From: Lachnospiraceae bacterium UBA3845 | GTDB taxonomy: Bacteria; Bacillota; Clostridia; Lachnospirales; Lachnospiraceae | Assembly (NCBI GenBank): GCA_002392705.1 | Contig: DGHP01000102.1 | Span: 1-14,165, forward strand | Length of the DNA stretch: 14,165 bases | Reading direction: 5' to 3' | Shown here: one piece after another, positions 1-7,581 of the stretch | Position numbering within the stretch: position 1 is the first letter of the stretch | How the letters are laid out: each line of letters begins with the position of its first letter | Program-made: the position numbers and the translations under genes | Notes under the pieces: model-generated | The model's input: only the letters and a program-made list of their open reading frames with translations | Databases searched by the model: none | What the model was told of the DNA's origin: nothing

Positions 1-1487
1 GAATCATATACTTTCCCTTCCTCCAGCCAGGCAAAATACCTGCCGCTGGACGAGCCCGCGTAGCATTCATTGTTGACGCCGAAAGCAAGTACCTCGGCTT
101 CATTTTTCACAAGGTCGATCCGGTAGAGCACCCCGTTCAGCAGGCAGTAAACCGACTTTTCATCCTGGGTCATATACAGGCAGCTGCCGAGATCAAACTG
201 CACCCGCTCGGTATTTTCATTGGTGTCCAGGAAGGCCATCTCCGTAACCATGGTGGAACGGGCGTCGTAATAGCAGAGCAGGATCCCGTTATCCCCCTCA
301 TGAATGCCGCGGTTCATGTAGCCGCCGACCGCAAACCATACGTCGCCCTCATCTGAAAGCCGGAGAATACGGATCGTATTTTCCTTGTAAAAATCCCTGG
401 CGTCCATGTTCTCCGTCTGCGGGAAGCCGAAGACCCTTGTAAAGGTCCCGGTCTGCATCGCGTAAGTCCACAGCACATTCTCCTGGACAAAAGCGATATG
501 GTGGGCACTGCTGTCCGTCAGGTAGCTGACGTCGCGGTCCGTGATCCCGAGGACGATCCCTGCCTTGTTCAGCACGGTTCCGCTCTCCGGATTGAAGACC
601 TGGTCGGTCGTCCTCTCGAAATTCAGCATGAAGACACGGCTGTCCGTAAACCTGAGCCGGTAATATTCATGCACATTGAAGATCTGTGTGGAGCCGTCCT
701 CCGCGTTGGCGGAAATGCGGTAATCCATCGTCAGGGTCGCCGTATTTTCATTGATCTCCGTCAGCATCGGCGTGGGCTTATAGAAGATCTGCGGATGAAA
801 ATCCGCCCAGGTCAGCTGGTTGACGCTGTCGTGGATGTCCATATAGGCCAGGGTCTTCTCGATGTCCGTCGTGGAGTCGGGCTCAACCGCCGCGCCGATC
901 GTATCCAGATCCGTCCGGTTGATGCACTTGTCCCAGAAGCCCGCGGCAAAATTCAGATAATCGGAGGTGTGAAGGCCGTCCGCCAGAAGTACGTGGGTAT
1001 AGTAATAGATATTCCTGCCGCCGGTCGTCACCTGAATGCGCATGACATACTCCTTATTCATGAGCATGCCCCCCTGCAGCTGCAGGTTCGCGGTCAGGTA
1101 ATCCCCGTCCTGGCTGAGCTTGATCACCTTCGTGTTCTCAAGGGACTGGGTCCCGTCGATGGTAAGAATCTCATAGGCCACCGAATCCACTGCCGCGCCG
1201 AAGGTCTGGATGCGCAGCGTGATGCTGCGGTCGCTGGACAGCGGCGTAATGGACTGGCGGATCTGGCTCACATCCATCTCCCGGCTGTAGCCGTGCAGGC
1301 AGTTAAAATCCGTCCCGTCCTTATTCATGTTAACCAGCGGGAAGGTTGAATCCGCCATGGCTGACGCCATGTCCGGCGTGACCTGATTGATCACTCTGCT
1401 CCACACCATCACCGCCAGGACAAACACCGTTACAAGCACGATGACGCGTATGATAAAATTCCGTATCGTAATGATCTGCTCACCCAT
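1..1487 (-). CDS. Membrane-anchored extracytoplasmic protein of unknown function (3' end outside window)
   Basis: This is an open frame of 495 complete codons that runs off the left edge without a stop, so the C-terminus is missing. The ATG at 1487 is preceded by GAGGG about 10 bases upstream. The protein begins MGEQIITIRNF, followed by one hydrophobic helix (about residues 11-29, rich in I/V/L) and then a long polar region. This fits a single N-terminal membrane anchor with the bulk outside the cell. The visible extracytoplasmic part is beta-rich, with recurring aromatic/Asp strand-like stretches such as GILLCYYDARS, SVYCLLNGVLYRIDL and RYFAWLEEGK near the left edge. These suggest a beta-propeller-like fold, but this is inference. 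I recognise no catalytic motif or named family. It lies 94 bases downstream of the transglutaminase-like lipoprotein with no clear terminator between, so the two may be co-transcribed. That a gene is here is well supported (long uninterrupted frame, ribosome site, membrane anchor); its function is not. Confidence 0.85.
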   Translation of the reverse strand, partial: MGEQIITIRNFIIRVIVLVTVFVLAVMVWSRVINQVTPDMASAMADSTFPLVNMNKDGTDFNCLHGYSREMDVSQIRQSITPLSSDRSITLRIQTFGAAVDSVAYEILTIDGTQSLENTKVIKLSQDGDYLTANLQLQGGMLMNKEYVMRIQVTTGGRNIYYYTHVLLADGLHTSDYLNFAAGFWDKCINRTDLDTIGAAVEPDSTTDIEKTLAYMDIHDSVNQLTWADFHPQIFYKPTPMLTEINENTATLTMDYRISANAEDGSTQIFNVHEYYRLRFTDSRVFMLNFERTTDQVFNPESGTVLNKAGIVLGITDRDVSYLTDSSAHHIAFVQENVLWTYAMQTGTFTRVFGFPQTENMDARDFYKENTIRILRLSDEGDVWFAVGGYMNRGIHEGDNGILLCYYDARSTMVTEMAFLDTNENTERVQFDLGSCLYMTQDEKSVYCLLNGVLYRIDLVKNEAEVLAFGVNNECYAGSSSGRYFAWLEEGKVYD

Positions 1488-1581
1488 CCGGCAGAATCCC
1501 TCAGCTTTCTGTTATATCCACTGAAGAAACCCCGATGCAGAGGCGCTGCTGACTGAAAAAGCCGCCCGAATCAGGTGTTTC

Positions 1582-2781
1582 CTATAGCCACTGGATCATG
1601 ATCACGTAAAAATTCTCATCGACGGCGTAGCGGTTATTCCAGCTTTTTACGCCGTACTGCCGCATGAGATACTGATCCGCGTCATTGATCATATTATTTT
1701 CAAAGAGCTCCCGGCGGGCCGTCTCATAAGCTTCCTTCGACCCGAATTTCAGGACGATGGAGGACCGGCCGCTCCAGACCGAATCCATCAGGGCATTGTA
1801 GACCTGATCATAGTCCCAGCTCTCGTAGTACATTCCGTTCAGTTTATAATAATTATAATAATCCTCCGTGCAGGCCGGAAGGGGGATGGCGTCGCCCGGC
1901 GTATGGGTCAGACCGATCTCCTCGTCTGTGCAGCACAGATAATTATAATTCATCAGAGATATTCCGGTTCCTTCCTCCTGCTCCGTCGCGAAGACCGGAT
2001 CGCCCCAGGTTACATCCACATGGTAATAATTCCCGTCAATCCGGACGATGTTCCAGGCATGATCGCCGCCGCCTTTGATGCTGCCGGTTATGTAGGTGCA
2101 GAAATATCCCATCCTGTGCAGGATATACTGAAAAGCCTTTGAATAGCCCGCGCAGACGGAAGCGCGCCCCAGCAGGGCGCTCTGCACGCACTGGCTGTCC
2201 TCCGCGTCCGAATCATAATCCGTCTCATTGATCAGGTATTCATAGACGGCTTTGATCTTTCCGTAATCCGAAAAACCCGGATCGATGCCGGCAATGCATG
2301 CGTCGGCGGCTTCTTCCAGCTCTCTGCGCATCTCCTCCCGCTTCTCCGGCTCGACCACCGTCGACGCGCTGTAGTGCACAACGGTCCCTGAGAAGGCATT
2401 CGACTGAATCTCCGCGCCGGAATCAAGCCAGAACAGTTCCGGATGGTCCGCAAGAACGGAGTAGTATGCTTTCCAGAAATGATCCGCGTCCGTCCGCGCG
2501 TAGAGATCTCCGCTGTCCTCCCCCGCCGAAAGCCTGGAATAGAGTTCCCGGTAGATCTCATTATATTCACTGGGAAGATGATCGAAATAGTACTCTTCTA
2601 TGCCGCCGTGATCCCATTCCGTATCCCCCTCCTGATAATAGGGATTTTCGACCAGGCCGGCCTCCACTCCCATCTGCCGCAGGCTGCAGCCCGTCAGAAT
2701 CAGGCATAGAAAAAGAAAGAGCGCTGCCAGCTTCCATCCGGCGCCGGCGGCCGGTTCCCTTACCTGTCCCATTTGTCGCAC
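1582..2781 (-). CDS. Transglutaminase-like (COG5279-type) lipoprotein
   Basis: The 399-residue product has a basic N-terminus, a hydrophobic stretch (about 16-31) and a lipobox LTGC with Cys32, so it should be a lipoprotein on the outer face of the membrane. The middle carries a transglutaminase/protease-like core with the full Cys-His-Asp triad: Cys210 in GRASVCAGYSKAF, His241 in GDHAWN and Asp256 in YHVDVTWGDP. The upstream HPELFWLDSG segment is typical of clostridial proteins of this type. These enzymes are usually envelope proteins that may cleave or cross-link peptides; the real substrate is unknown. The start is GTG at 2781 or ATG at 2772 (GTGCGACAAATGG). Both lie inside the 3' end of the nuclease gene, so translation is probably coupled to it. 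A purine-rich GGAAGAG sits 11 bases before the GTG. Residues 300-399 are a C-terminal extension without a known motif. Confidence 0.9.
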   Translation of the reverse strand: MRQMGQVREPAAGAGWKLAALFLFLCLILTGCSLRQMGVEAGLVENPYYQEGDTEWDHGGIEEYYFDHLPSEYNEIYRELYSRLSAGEDSGDLYARTDADHFWKAYYSVLADHPELFWLDSGAEIQSNAFSGTVVHYSASTVVEPEKREEMRRELEEAADACIAGIDPGFSDYGKIKAVYEYLINETDYDSDAEDSQCVQSALLGRASVCAGYSKAFQYILHRMGYFCTYITGSIKGGGDHAWNIVRIDGNYYHVDVTWGDPVFATEQEEGTGISLMNYNYLCCTDEEIGLTHTPGDAIPLPACTEDYYNYYKLNGMYYESWDYDQVYNALMDSVWSGRSSIVLKFGSKEAYETARRELFENNMINDADQYLMRQYGVKSWNNRYAVDENFYVIMIQWL

Positions 2782-4475
2782 AGGCGGTTGATCTCTTCCG
2801 TAAATCTGCCGAGATCCTTGTTCGCTCCGCCCTGATTTTTCCGGATGACATCCATCAGGCGGTTTCCGGCATCAACCAGCCTTGCAAAGACCGCAGCCGC
2901 CTTCTTGTTCTTCGAAGAGATCTTTTTGAGCGCTCTGCGGTCGCTCCCCTTCGTCCGGACATAACTTCCGCCGTCCTGCTTTTCGATCTGGAGCACAACG
3001 CGCTCTTCCTTCTGAATCGGGACAGGTCCCGTCTCATTGACAAATCTGCCGGCAGCCAGATCAAAACATGTGCCCGAGAACGGGGCATATGCGTTCAGAT
3101 GCAGGTCGCTGATCAGCAGGTCCCGGAAAATCTCCGTGACCTCATCCTCACCATGGGTGACAAAGACCATCTTCGGCGCTGTCTTCAGGGCGCTGATCCA
3201 GCGCAAAAGCCCGTCCCTGTCCGCATGTCCGGAGACGCCCGGCAGGGAACAGATCTCCGCCCGGATCTCAATCTCCTCACCAAAAAGCTTAATATTGTCG
3301 GCTCCTTCGAGAATCGCACGGCCCGGCGTGCCGACCGCCTGATATCCGACAAAAAGAACCGTGGACTCCGGCCTCCAGAGATTATGCTTCAGATGATGCT
3401 TGATCCGGCCGGCGTCGCACATGCCGCTTGCGGAAAGGATGACCTTCGGCTCCGGCATGTCGTTGATCGCTTTCGAATCTTCCGCGCTGACAGAAGTCTT
3501 CAGGCCCTCAAAGCCGATCGGGTTAATGCCTTCTTCCAGCAGGGCTTTCGCTTCCTTGTCAAAATCGCTGTACATCCGCTGCAGGAAGATATTCGTGGCC
3601 TCATTGGCCAGCGGCGAATCCACCCAGACCTGAAAACCGTCGTGACCATGCACCAGGCCTCTCTGCTTGATCTCACGGATGAAATAAAGAATCTCCTGGG
3701 TTCTGCCGACAGCGAAGGAAGGAATGACCACGTTGCCGCCCCGGTCGAAGGTCCTCTGAATCACCTCGGCAAGCGCGAGGGCGTAATCCGATCTCTCCGG
3801 GCGCTCGTGCAGCCGGTCGCCGTAGGTGGACTCCATAATAACATAGTCCGCCTCCACCGGATAGACCGGATTCGAGATCAGGGGCTGATCCGTATTGCCG
3901 ATATCACCGGAGAAAATGAGCTTCCGGCTGATGACCTCCGTACTCATTCCCCCGACCGCTTCCGAGATCGTCAGTTCGATGGAACTCGATCCGAGAAGAT
4001 GACCCGCATCGATAAACTTCAGGCAGATGCCCTCCGCGATATATCTCTCAGTCTCATACTCCACGCCGACAAAACAGCCGATCGCCCCTTCCGCGTCCTC
4101 CTGCGTATAGAGGGGTTCCACCAGCTCTTTGCCTGCTCTCTGATTTTTCCTGTTCTTCCATTCCGCTTCAAATTCCTGGATATGCGCGGCGTCCATCAGC
4201 ATGATCCGGCACAGGGCCGCCGTCCCGACAGTGGAAAAAACCTGTCCGCGGAATCCCTGCCTGTACAGCAGGGGGATGTTCCCGGAATGGTCCATGTGCG
4301 CGTGAGTCAGAAGGACCATATCGATCTCGCCGGCTGCGACCGGCAGCGGCTCATTCTCATAAAGATCCGGACCCTGCTCCATTCCGCAGTCAATCAGAAT
4401 CTTCTTACCGCATGCTTCAAGATAATAACAGCTTCCCGTTACTTCATGCGTCGCTCCCAGAAATGTCAGTTTCAT
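2760..4475 (-). CDS. Beta-CASP metallo-beta-lactamase-fold RNA-processing nuclease (COG1236-like)
   Basis: The 571-residue product has the full motif set of the beta-CASP branch of the metallo-beta-lactamase fold. It shows HAHMDH (58-63), GHLLGSS with His159, FSGDIG with Asp191 and SGHADR with His417 as zinc ligands. It also has the beta-CASP signatures ESTYGDR (215-221), PSFAVGRTQE (252-261), DSPLA (286-290) and SASGMCDAGRI (348-358). Relatives (CPSF-73/Ysh1-like, TTHA0252-like) are zinc-dependent cytoplasmic ribonucleases, and I infer the same here. The longer open frame allows a start at 4547, but the ATG at 4475 is chosen because AAAGGAGAGG lies directly upstream and the family core MKLTFLGATHEVTGS begins there. 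Residues from about 490 to 571 form a charged, mostly helical tail with a basic cluster (RTKGSDRRALKKISSKNKK) beyond the usual core. It is the first gene of a unit that continues into the overlapping lipoprotein gene. Confidence 0.95.
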   Translation of the reverse strand: MKLTFLGATHEVTGSCYYLEACGKKILIDCGMEQGPDLYENEPLPVAAGEIDMVLLTHAHMDHSGNIPLLYRQGFRGQVFSTVGTAALCRIMLMDAAHIQEFEAEWKNRKNQRAGKELVEPLYTQEDAEGAIGCFVGVEYETERYIAEGICLKFIDAGHLLGSSSIELTISEAVGGMSTEVISRKLIFSGDIGNTDQPLISNPVYPVEADYVIMESTYGDRLHERPERSDYALALAEVIQRTFDRGGNVVIPSFAVGRTQEILYFIREIKQRGLVHGHDGFQVWVDSPLANEATNIFLQRMYSDFDKEAKALLEEGINPIGFEGLKTSVSAEDSKAINDMPEPKVILSASGMCDAGRIKHHLKHNLWRPESTVLFVGYQAVGTPGRAILEGADNIKLFGEEIEIRAEICSLPGVSGHADRDGLLRWISALKTAPKMVFVTHGEDEVTEIFRDLLISDLHLNAYAPFSGTCFDLAAGRFVNETGPVPIQKEERVVLQIEKQDGGSYVRTKGSDRRALKKISSKNKKAAAVFARLVDAGNRLMDVIRKNQGGANKDLGRFTEEINRLCDKWDR

Positions 4476-4480
4476 ACGGC

Positions 4481-4490
4481 CCTCTCCTTT
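4481..4490 (-). promoter_or_regulatory. Ribosome binding site fixing the nuclease start
   Basis: On the minus strand AAAGGAGAGG ends five bases before the ATG at 4475. It decides for this start over the upstream in-frame candidate at 4547, whose first 24 codons have no family similarity and overlap the promoter. Confidence 0.85.
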
Positions 4491-4515
4491 CAGCTGCACT
4501 GAGACTCCAGTTTTC

Positions 4516-4524
4516 ATTCTATCA
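4516..4524 (-). promoter_or_regulatory. Candidate extended -10 promoter of the nuclease gene
   Basis: The minus strand reads TGATAGAAT, a TG-n extended -10 with TAGAAT (5 of 6 to consensus). It lies about 40 bases before the nuclease ATG and just downstream of the regulator's terminator. I see no good -35, which extended -10 promoters can tolerate. Its position implies a 5' untranslated leader of roughly 30-35 bases. Confidence 0.45.
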
Positions 4525-4546
4525 CAGAGCCGGCGCTCACGATACA

Positions 4547-4597
4547 AAAATATAATAAAACGGGCAGTAAGCCGGCTTCAAGCCTCTCACTGCCCGC
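4547..4597 (-). terminator. Rho-independent terminator after the response regulator
   Basis: On the minus strand CGGGCAGT (4596-4589) pairs with ACTGCCCG (4568-4561). A smaller hairpin, GGCTT-G-AAGCC, lies within the loop. The stem is followed at once by TTTTATTATATTTTT. It sits about 110 bases past the regulator stop and before the nuclease promoter, so it separates the sugar locus from the nuclease unit. Confidence 0.85.
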
Positions 4598-4706
4598 GTT
4601 CCGGGACATATTTCCATACAGCAGCGCAGATTCACGGGGTGCGCTGCTCCATCCGGCTTTAAGAGCTGCCGTGCACTGAGGCGCAGACCCTCCGGAGCGG
4701 AACGGA

Positions 4707-5576
4707 TCAGGATCCGGCTCCTCCCCGCATGCGGTATTCTTTCGGGGAACAGCCCACATAGTTTTTGAAGATCCTGGAAAAATGCGCCACATCCAGAAAA
4801 CCGACCGCATCGGATACCTCCTGAACCCTGGCGCCGCTATCCCCCAGCAGTTCCTTCGCCCTGTCGATGCGGATCATATTGATGATCTCAAAAAAACCTC
4901 TGCCGGTGTACTGGTTCAGAAGCTTGCTCAGATGCCAGCTGCTCACATAACAGTGCTCCGCCACATCGCCCAGGCTCAGCTTTTCCGTATAGTGTTCCAG
5001 AATATACACCAGCGCCGACCGGAGCACGTAATGATTGGCTTCCGAGTCCCTGATTCTTCCCTCCGCCCTGTATCCTTCCGGAAGAGCTCCTTCATTCTCC
5101 GGCCCGGGTCTGTTTCTGATAAAAGTTTCGTACAGATAACGGTCCGCGTCCAGCTGCATATTCCAGAGATTGTCGATGATCTGGGCGCCCATATTGCCGA
5201 TGCTGCGCAGATTGTCCGTCATCGCCGTGATCGCCTCCTCGATCTCGTCCATCCGGGAAGGCTTGAGGAGAAAACGGGTCACGCCAAGCTTGATCGCGCG
5301 CTGGGCGTATTCAAAGTTCCGGTATCCCGTCAGCAGCGTCACCTCCATATCAGGGCGCTCCGACTTGACAGCCGCCACCATGGCCAGGCCGTCCATATTG
5401 TTCATGGAGATATCGGAGATCAGGATATCCGGCTTAAGTTCCCGGACCTTCTCCAATCCCTCCATTCCGTTGGCGGCCGTCCCGGCCACCTCGCAGTTAA
5501 ATGCCGACCAGCGGACACTTCTCCTGAGTCCCTCGCATATGATCGGTTCGTCATCCACAATCAGTACCCTGTACAT
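4707..5576 (-). CDS. YesN-type response regulator (receiver plus AraC-family DNA-binding domain)
   Basis: The 289-residue product has an N-terminal receiver (about 1-120). It carries the acidic pair Asp8/Asp9, the phospho-acceptor Asp55 in DILISDISMNNMDG, Thr83 in LLTGY and Lys105 in LLKPS. A linker of about 60 residues follows, then a C-terminal AraC/XylS double helix-turn-helix (about 185-285) with ISR-type residues SLGDVAEHCYVSSWHLSKLL and VSDAVGFLDVAHFSRIFK, ending GCSPKEYR. It should be a transcription activator phosphorylated by the YesM-type kinase at 9204-11021. Many YesN proteins are 400-550 residues with a long middle region, so this is a compact form. The ATG at 5576 is chosen over the upstream one at 5597 because GGAGAAGG precedes it and the receiver begins exactly there. 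The gap of 177 bases to the permease gene, with a candidate promoter in it, suggests the regulator may also be expressed on its own. Confidence 0.95.
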   Translation of the reverse strand: MYRVLIVDDEPIICEGLRRSVRWSAFNCEVAGTAANGMEGLEKVRELKPDILISDISMNNMDGLAMVAAVKSERPDMEVTLLTGYRNFEYAQRAIKLGVTRFLLKPSRMDEIEEAITAMTDNLRSIGNMGAQIIDNLWNMQLDADRYLYETFIRNRPGPENEGALPEGYRAEGRIRDSEANHYVLRSALVYILEHYTEKLSLGDVAEHCYVSSWHLSKLLNQYTGRGFFEIINMIRIDRAKELLGDSGARVQEVSDAVGFLDVAHFSRIFKNYVGCSPKEYRMRGGAGS

Positions 5577-5579
5577 TTT

Positions 5580-5587
5580 CCTTCTCC
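5580..5587 (-). promoter_or_regulatory. Ribosome binding site fixing the response-regulator start
   Basis: Minus-strand GGAGAAGG ends three bases before the ATG at 5576, and its GGAG is seven bases away. It favours this codon over the in-frame ATG at 5597, which would add seven basic residues ahead of the receiver. Confidence 0.75.
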
Positions 5588-5727
5588 GCTCCCGCATCCC
5601 GGACAGCCCGTTCAGAACCGGCTGCTTTCTCAGCTGTGCTTTTTATTTATAAATCACCGCCAAAACATGGTCTGCAAAACCAACTGCATATACTTTTTCC
5701 TCCGGCCCGGCTCCTGCTGTCTCCGTC

Positions 5728-5736
5728 ATTCTACCA
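5728..5736 (-). promoter_or_regulatory. Candidate extended -10 ahead of the response regulator
   Basis: The minus strand reads TGGTAGAAT in the gap between permease and regulator genes, about 150 bases before the regulator ATG. It has the same TG-n-TAGAAT form as the candidate ahead of the nuclease gene. No convincing -35 is visible, and I see no terminator after the permease, so read-through from the transporter genes is also likely. A second AT-rich candidate (TTTATAAATAAAAAG, around 5645-5660) lies closer to the start. Confidence 0.3.
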
Positions 5737-5753
5737 TTTCCGGAAAGAGAAAC

Positions 5754-6608
5754 CTAGCCTTTGACCGCTCCCACCGTCATCCCTTTGATGATGTATTTGT
5801 TCAGGAAAATATACACGATCAGGACGGGAATCACGATCAGGGTCACGGAGGAGAACAGCGCGCCGTAGTTGACGCCTTCCTTCGAAGCAATGTTGTTGAG
5901 CAGGATGGTGATCGCCCAGTTTTCTTTGGTCCGCAGGAAAAACATCTGCGTAAACAGATCGTTGTAGCTCCATAGGAAACTGAAGATGCCCACAGTCACC
6001 ATGGAAGGCTTGCAGAGCGGGAATACGATCCGGAAATAAGTCTGGAACATATTGCAGCCCTCCAGGAAGGCCGCCTCCTCCAGCTCAACGGGGAGGGTGC
6101 GGATGTAGCCCATCAGAACGATAATGGCGAAAGACATATTTCCGGCGATCTGCGGAAGGATCACGGAGAGCAGATTCTTCCCGACAGAGGGACTGTTCAC
6201 GATTCCCCAGCCGGCCTGCATGCGCAGGACCGGGATAATGGTGGAATAGATCGGGAACATCATCCCGGCGTAGAGCAGCAGGTTCAGCAGCCTCTTCCCG
6301 GGGAACTGGTAACGGCAGAGAATATAGGCGGCCATGCCCGCGAGCAGGATCACCGCCACGGCTACCGTGCCCGATATGATGAAACTGTTCCGGTAGGCGT
6401 GCAGGATGTCATAATTTTCAAAAATGCTCCTGTAGTTTTCCAGCGAAAAGGTACTCCCGACCGGAAGAGCGAAGGAATTGTGATAGATCGTCTTCTTGTC
6501 CTTGAAGGAATTCATCACCGACCAGGCCAGCGGGAAGATCGTGGTCAGGGCCCAGAGGCTCAGGAACAGATAGATCAGGGTGTAGCCGGGGCTGATCTTT
6601 TTCTTCAT
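5754..6608 (-). CDS. Sugar ABC transporter permease, MalG type
   Basis: The 284-residue membrane protein is a carbohydrate-uptake (CUT1) inner-membrane permease. It starts with a helix at about 10-30 (LIYLFLSLWALTTIFPLAW) and a periplasm-type loop with FSLENYRSIF. Several further helices follow, with the cytoplasmic EAA loop (EEAAFLEGCNMFQTYFRIVFPLCKP, in two parts, about 178-201) that docks the ATPase. The C-terminal FLWSYNDLF segment and the ending KYIIKGMTVGAVKG are typical of the MalG/MsmG side. The ATG at 6608 follows GGAAGGAGGAG, 18 bases after the stop of the first permease, so the two are translated as a pair. It probably forms the channel with that permease for an oligosaccharide, here inferred to be chitobiose. 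No ATPase gene accompanies it. Confidence 0.96.
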   Translation of the reverse strand: MKKKISPGYTLIYLFLSLWALTTIFPLAWSVMNSFKDKKTIYHNSFALPVGSTFSLENYRSIFENYDILHAYRNSFIISGTVAVAVILLAGMAAYILCRYQFPGKRLLNLLLYAGMMFPIYSTIIPVLRMQAGWGIVNSPSVGKNLLSVILPQIAGNMSFAIIVLMGYIRTLPVELEEAAFLEGCNMFQTYFRIVFPLCKPSMVTVGIFSFLWSYNDLFTQMFFLRTKENWAITILLNNIASKEGVNYGALFSSVTLIVIPVLIVYIFLNKYIIKGMTVGAVKG

Positions 6609-6626
6609 GGCTTGTCTCCTCCTTCC

Positions 6627-7523
6627 TCAGACCTGATAGTCGTCGTTCTGCCTGAAAATGCGGTTGACCAGCGCCGAGAGAATCACGCCGATGAGCACGA
6701 TGACCACCGCGATGGCGGAGGCGTAGTCCACGTCGGAATAAACCTTCGAATACATATAGGTTCCCGTCAGCCAGGTATTGGACATCCCGTTCACAAACAT
6801 GGTCCAGGGCAGGTCGAAAACCTTCAGGGCGCCGGTCACCGCCAGAATCACGCAGGTGCCGATGCTGTTGCGCAGAAGCGGCAGGGTGATGAAGCGCACC
6901 TGCTGCCATTTGCTCCCTCCGTCTATGGTCGCCGCTTCATACAGCTCCGACGGGATTCCGGACAGGCCGGTCAGCAGGATTACAAAATAGAAGCCCACAT
7001 ACTGCCATATGACAGGCATCAGCATGGTGAACATCGCGTGCTTCGATTTCCAGTCGATCAGCTCGTTGCTCTCTCTGTCCAGATAGCCGGCGAACTGCAG
7101 GAACTGGTTGACCATGCCCTTGTCATACAGAAACACCAGGTTGAACAGAAGGCCCAGCGCGGTTGCCGAAATGACAATCGGGAAAAAGTACACTGTCCGG
7201 AAGAAGCCGGAGCCAGCCTTTATATTGCTCACCAGCAGGGCCAGAAGCAGGGCGATGCCCACCTGGCCGAGAATGGTCGCCGCGATCGTGATGCCCGTAT
7301 TCTTCAGGGCAATCCGCATTTTAGGGTCCGCCCACAGTTTCGTGTAATTGTTATACCAGGGCGAATTCCAGTCTCCCCCGGCTGTTCCCATATATTTGAT
7401 ATGCCGGAAGCTGTTCAGTATATTCTGGACAAACGGGTAATAAAGGTATACCAGCATAAACAGAAAAGCGGGAAGCAGGAACACCCAGATCAGCTTTTTG
7501 TTTTTGTAGATATTTGCACCCAT
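6627..7523 (-). CDS. Sugar ABC transporter permease, MalF type
   Basis: The 298-residue product is the other CUT1 permease. It opens with a hydrophobic helix (about 11-31, LIWVFLLPAFLFMLVYLYYP), and a loop with WYNNYTKLWADP follows. Several helices come next, and the EAA loop is at about 196-215 (YEAATIDGGSKWQQVRFITLP without a gap to the next helix). The ATG at 7523 is chosen because AAGGAGAG lies just upstream and the family's usual N-terminus begins there; an open frame extends to 7619 but crosses the intergenic hairpin. It pairs with the MalG-type protein and works with the binding protein at 7668-8939. The distance to the binding-protein stop is 144 bases and holds a large inverted repeat, which suggests lower expression than the binding protein. 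Confidence 0.96.
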   Translation of the reverse strand: MGANIYKNKKLIWVFLLPAFLFMLVYLYYPFVQNILNSFRHIKYMGTAGGDWNSPWYNNYTKLWADPKMRIALKNTGITIAATILGQVGIALLLALLVSNIKAGSGFFRTVYFFPIVISATALGLLFNLVFLYDKGMVNQFLQFAGYLDRESNELIDWKSKHAMFTMLMPVIWQYVGFYFVILLTGLSGIPSELYEAATIDGGSKWQQVRFITLPLLRNSIGTCVILAVTGALKVFDLPWTMFVNGMSNTWLTGTYMYSKVYSDVDYASAIAVVIVLIGVILSALVNRIFRQNDDYQV

Positions 7524-7528
7524 CCTTA

Positions 7529-7536
7529 CTCTCCTT
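7529..7536 (-). promoter_or_regulatory. Ribosome binding site fixing the MalF-type permease start
   Basis: Minus-strand AAGGAGAG lies five bases before the ATG at 7523. It rules against the far upstream start at 7619, which falls inside the inverted repeat and would add 32 arginine-rich residues not seen in this family. Confidence 0.8.
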
Positions 7537-7547
7537 CCCTTTTCTCC

Positions 7548-7559
7548 GCTTTCGAAAGC
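7548..7559. other. Perfect 12-bp palindrome GCTTTCGAAAGC
   Basis: GCTTTCGAAAGC is identical on both strands and sits 12 bases before the ribosome site of the MalF-type permease. It could be a small RNA hairpin or an operator half-site pair. No known operator consensus is matched, and it lacks the central pattern of a CcpA cre site. Confidence 0.4.
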
Positions 7560-7581
7560 CCGCGGCCGCCCCTTCAGGGCC

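Noticed and set aside
498..1349. 283-codon open frame on the plus strand
   Set aside because: It is antisense to the minus-strand membrane-protein frame, which has a ribosome site, a start and a membrane anchor and stays open to the window edge.
1488..1581. Promoter in the gap before the left-edge gene (TATAAC)
   Set aside because: No acceptable -35 at 16-18 bases and no terminator upstream. Co-transcription with the lipoprotein gene is simpler.
2298..4502. 734-codon open frame on the plus strand
   Set aside because: It is antisense to the nuclease and lipoprotein genes, is arginine/proline-rich with no family resemblance, and has no ribosome site. The minus-strand frames carry complete catalytic motifs.
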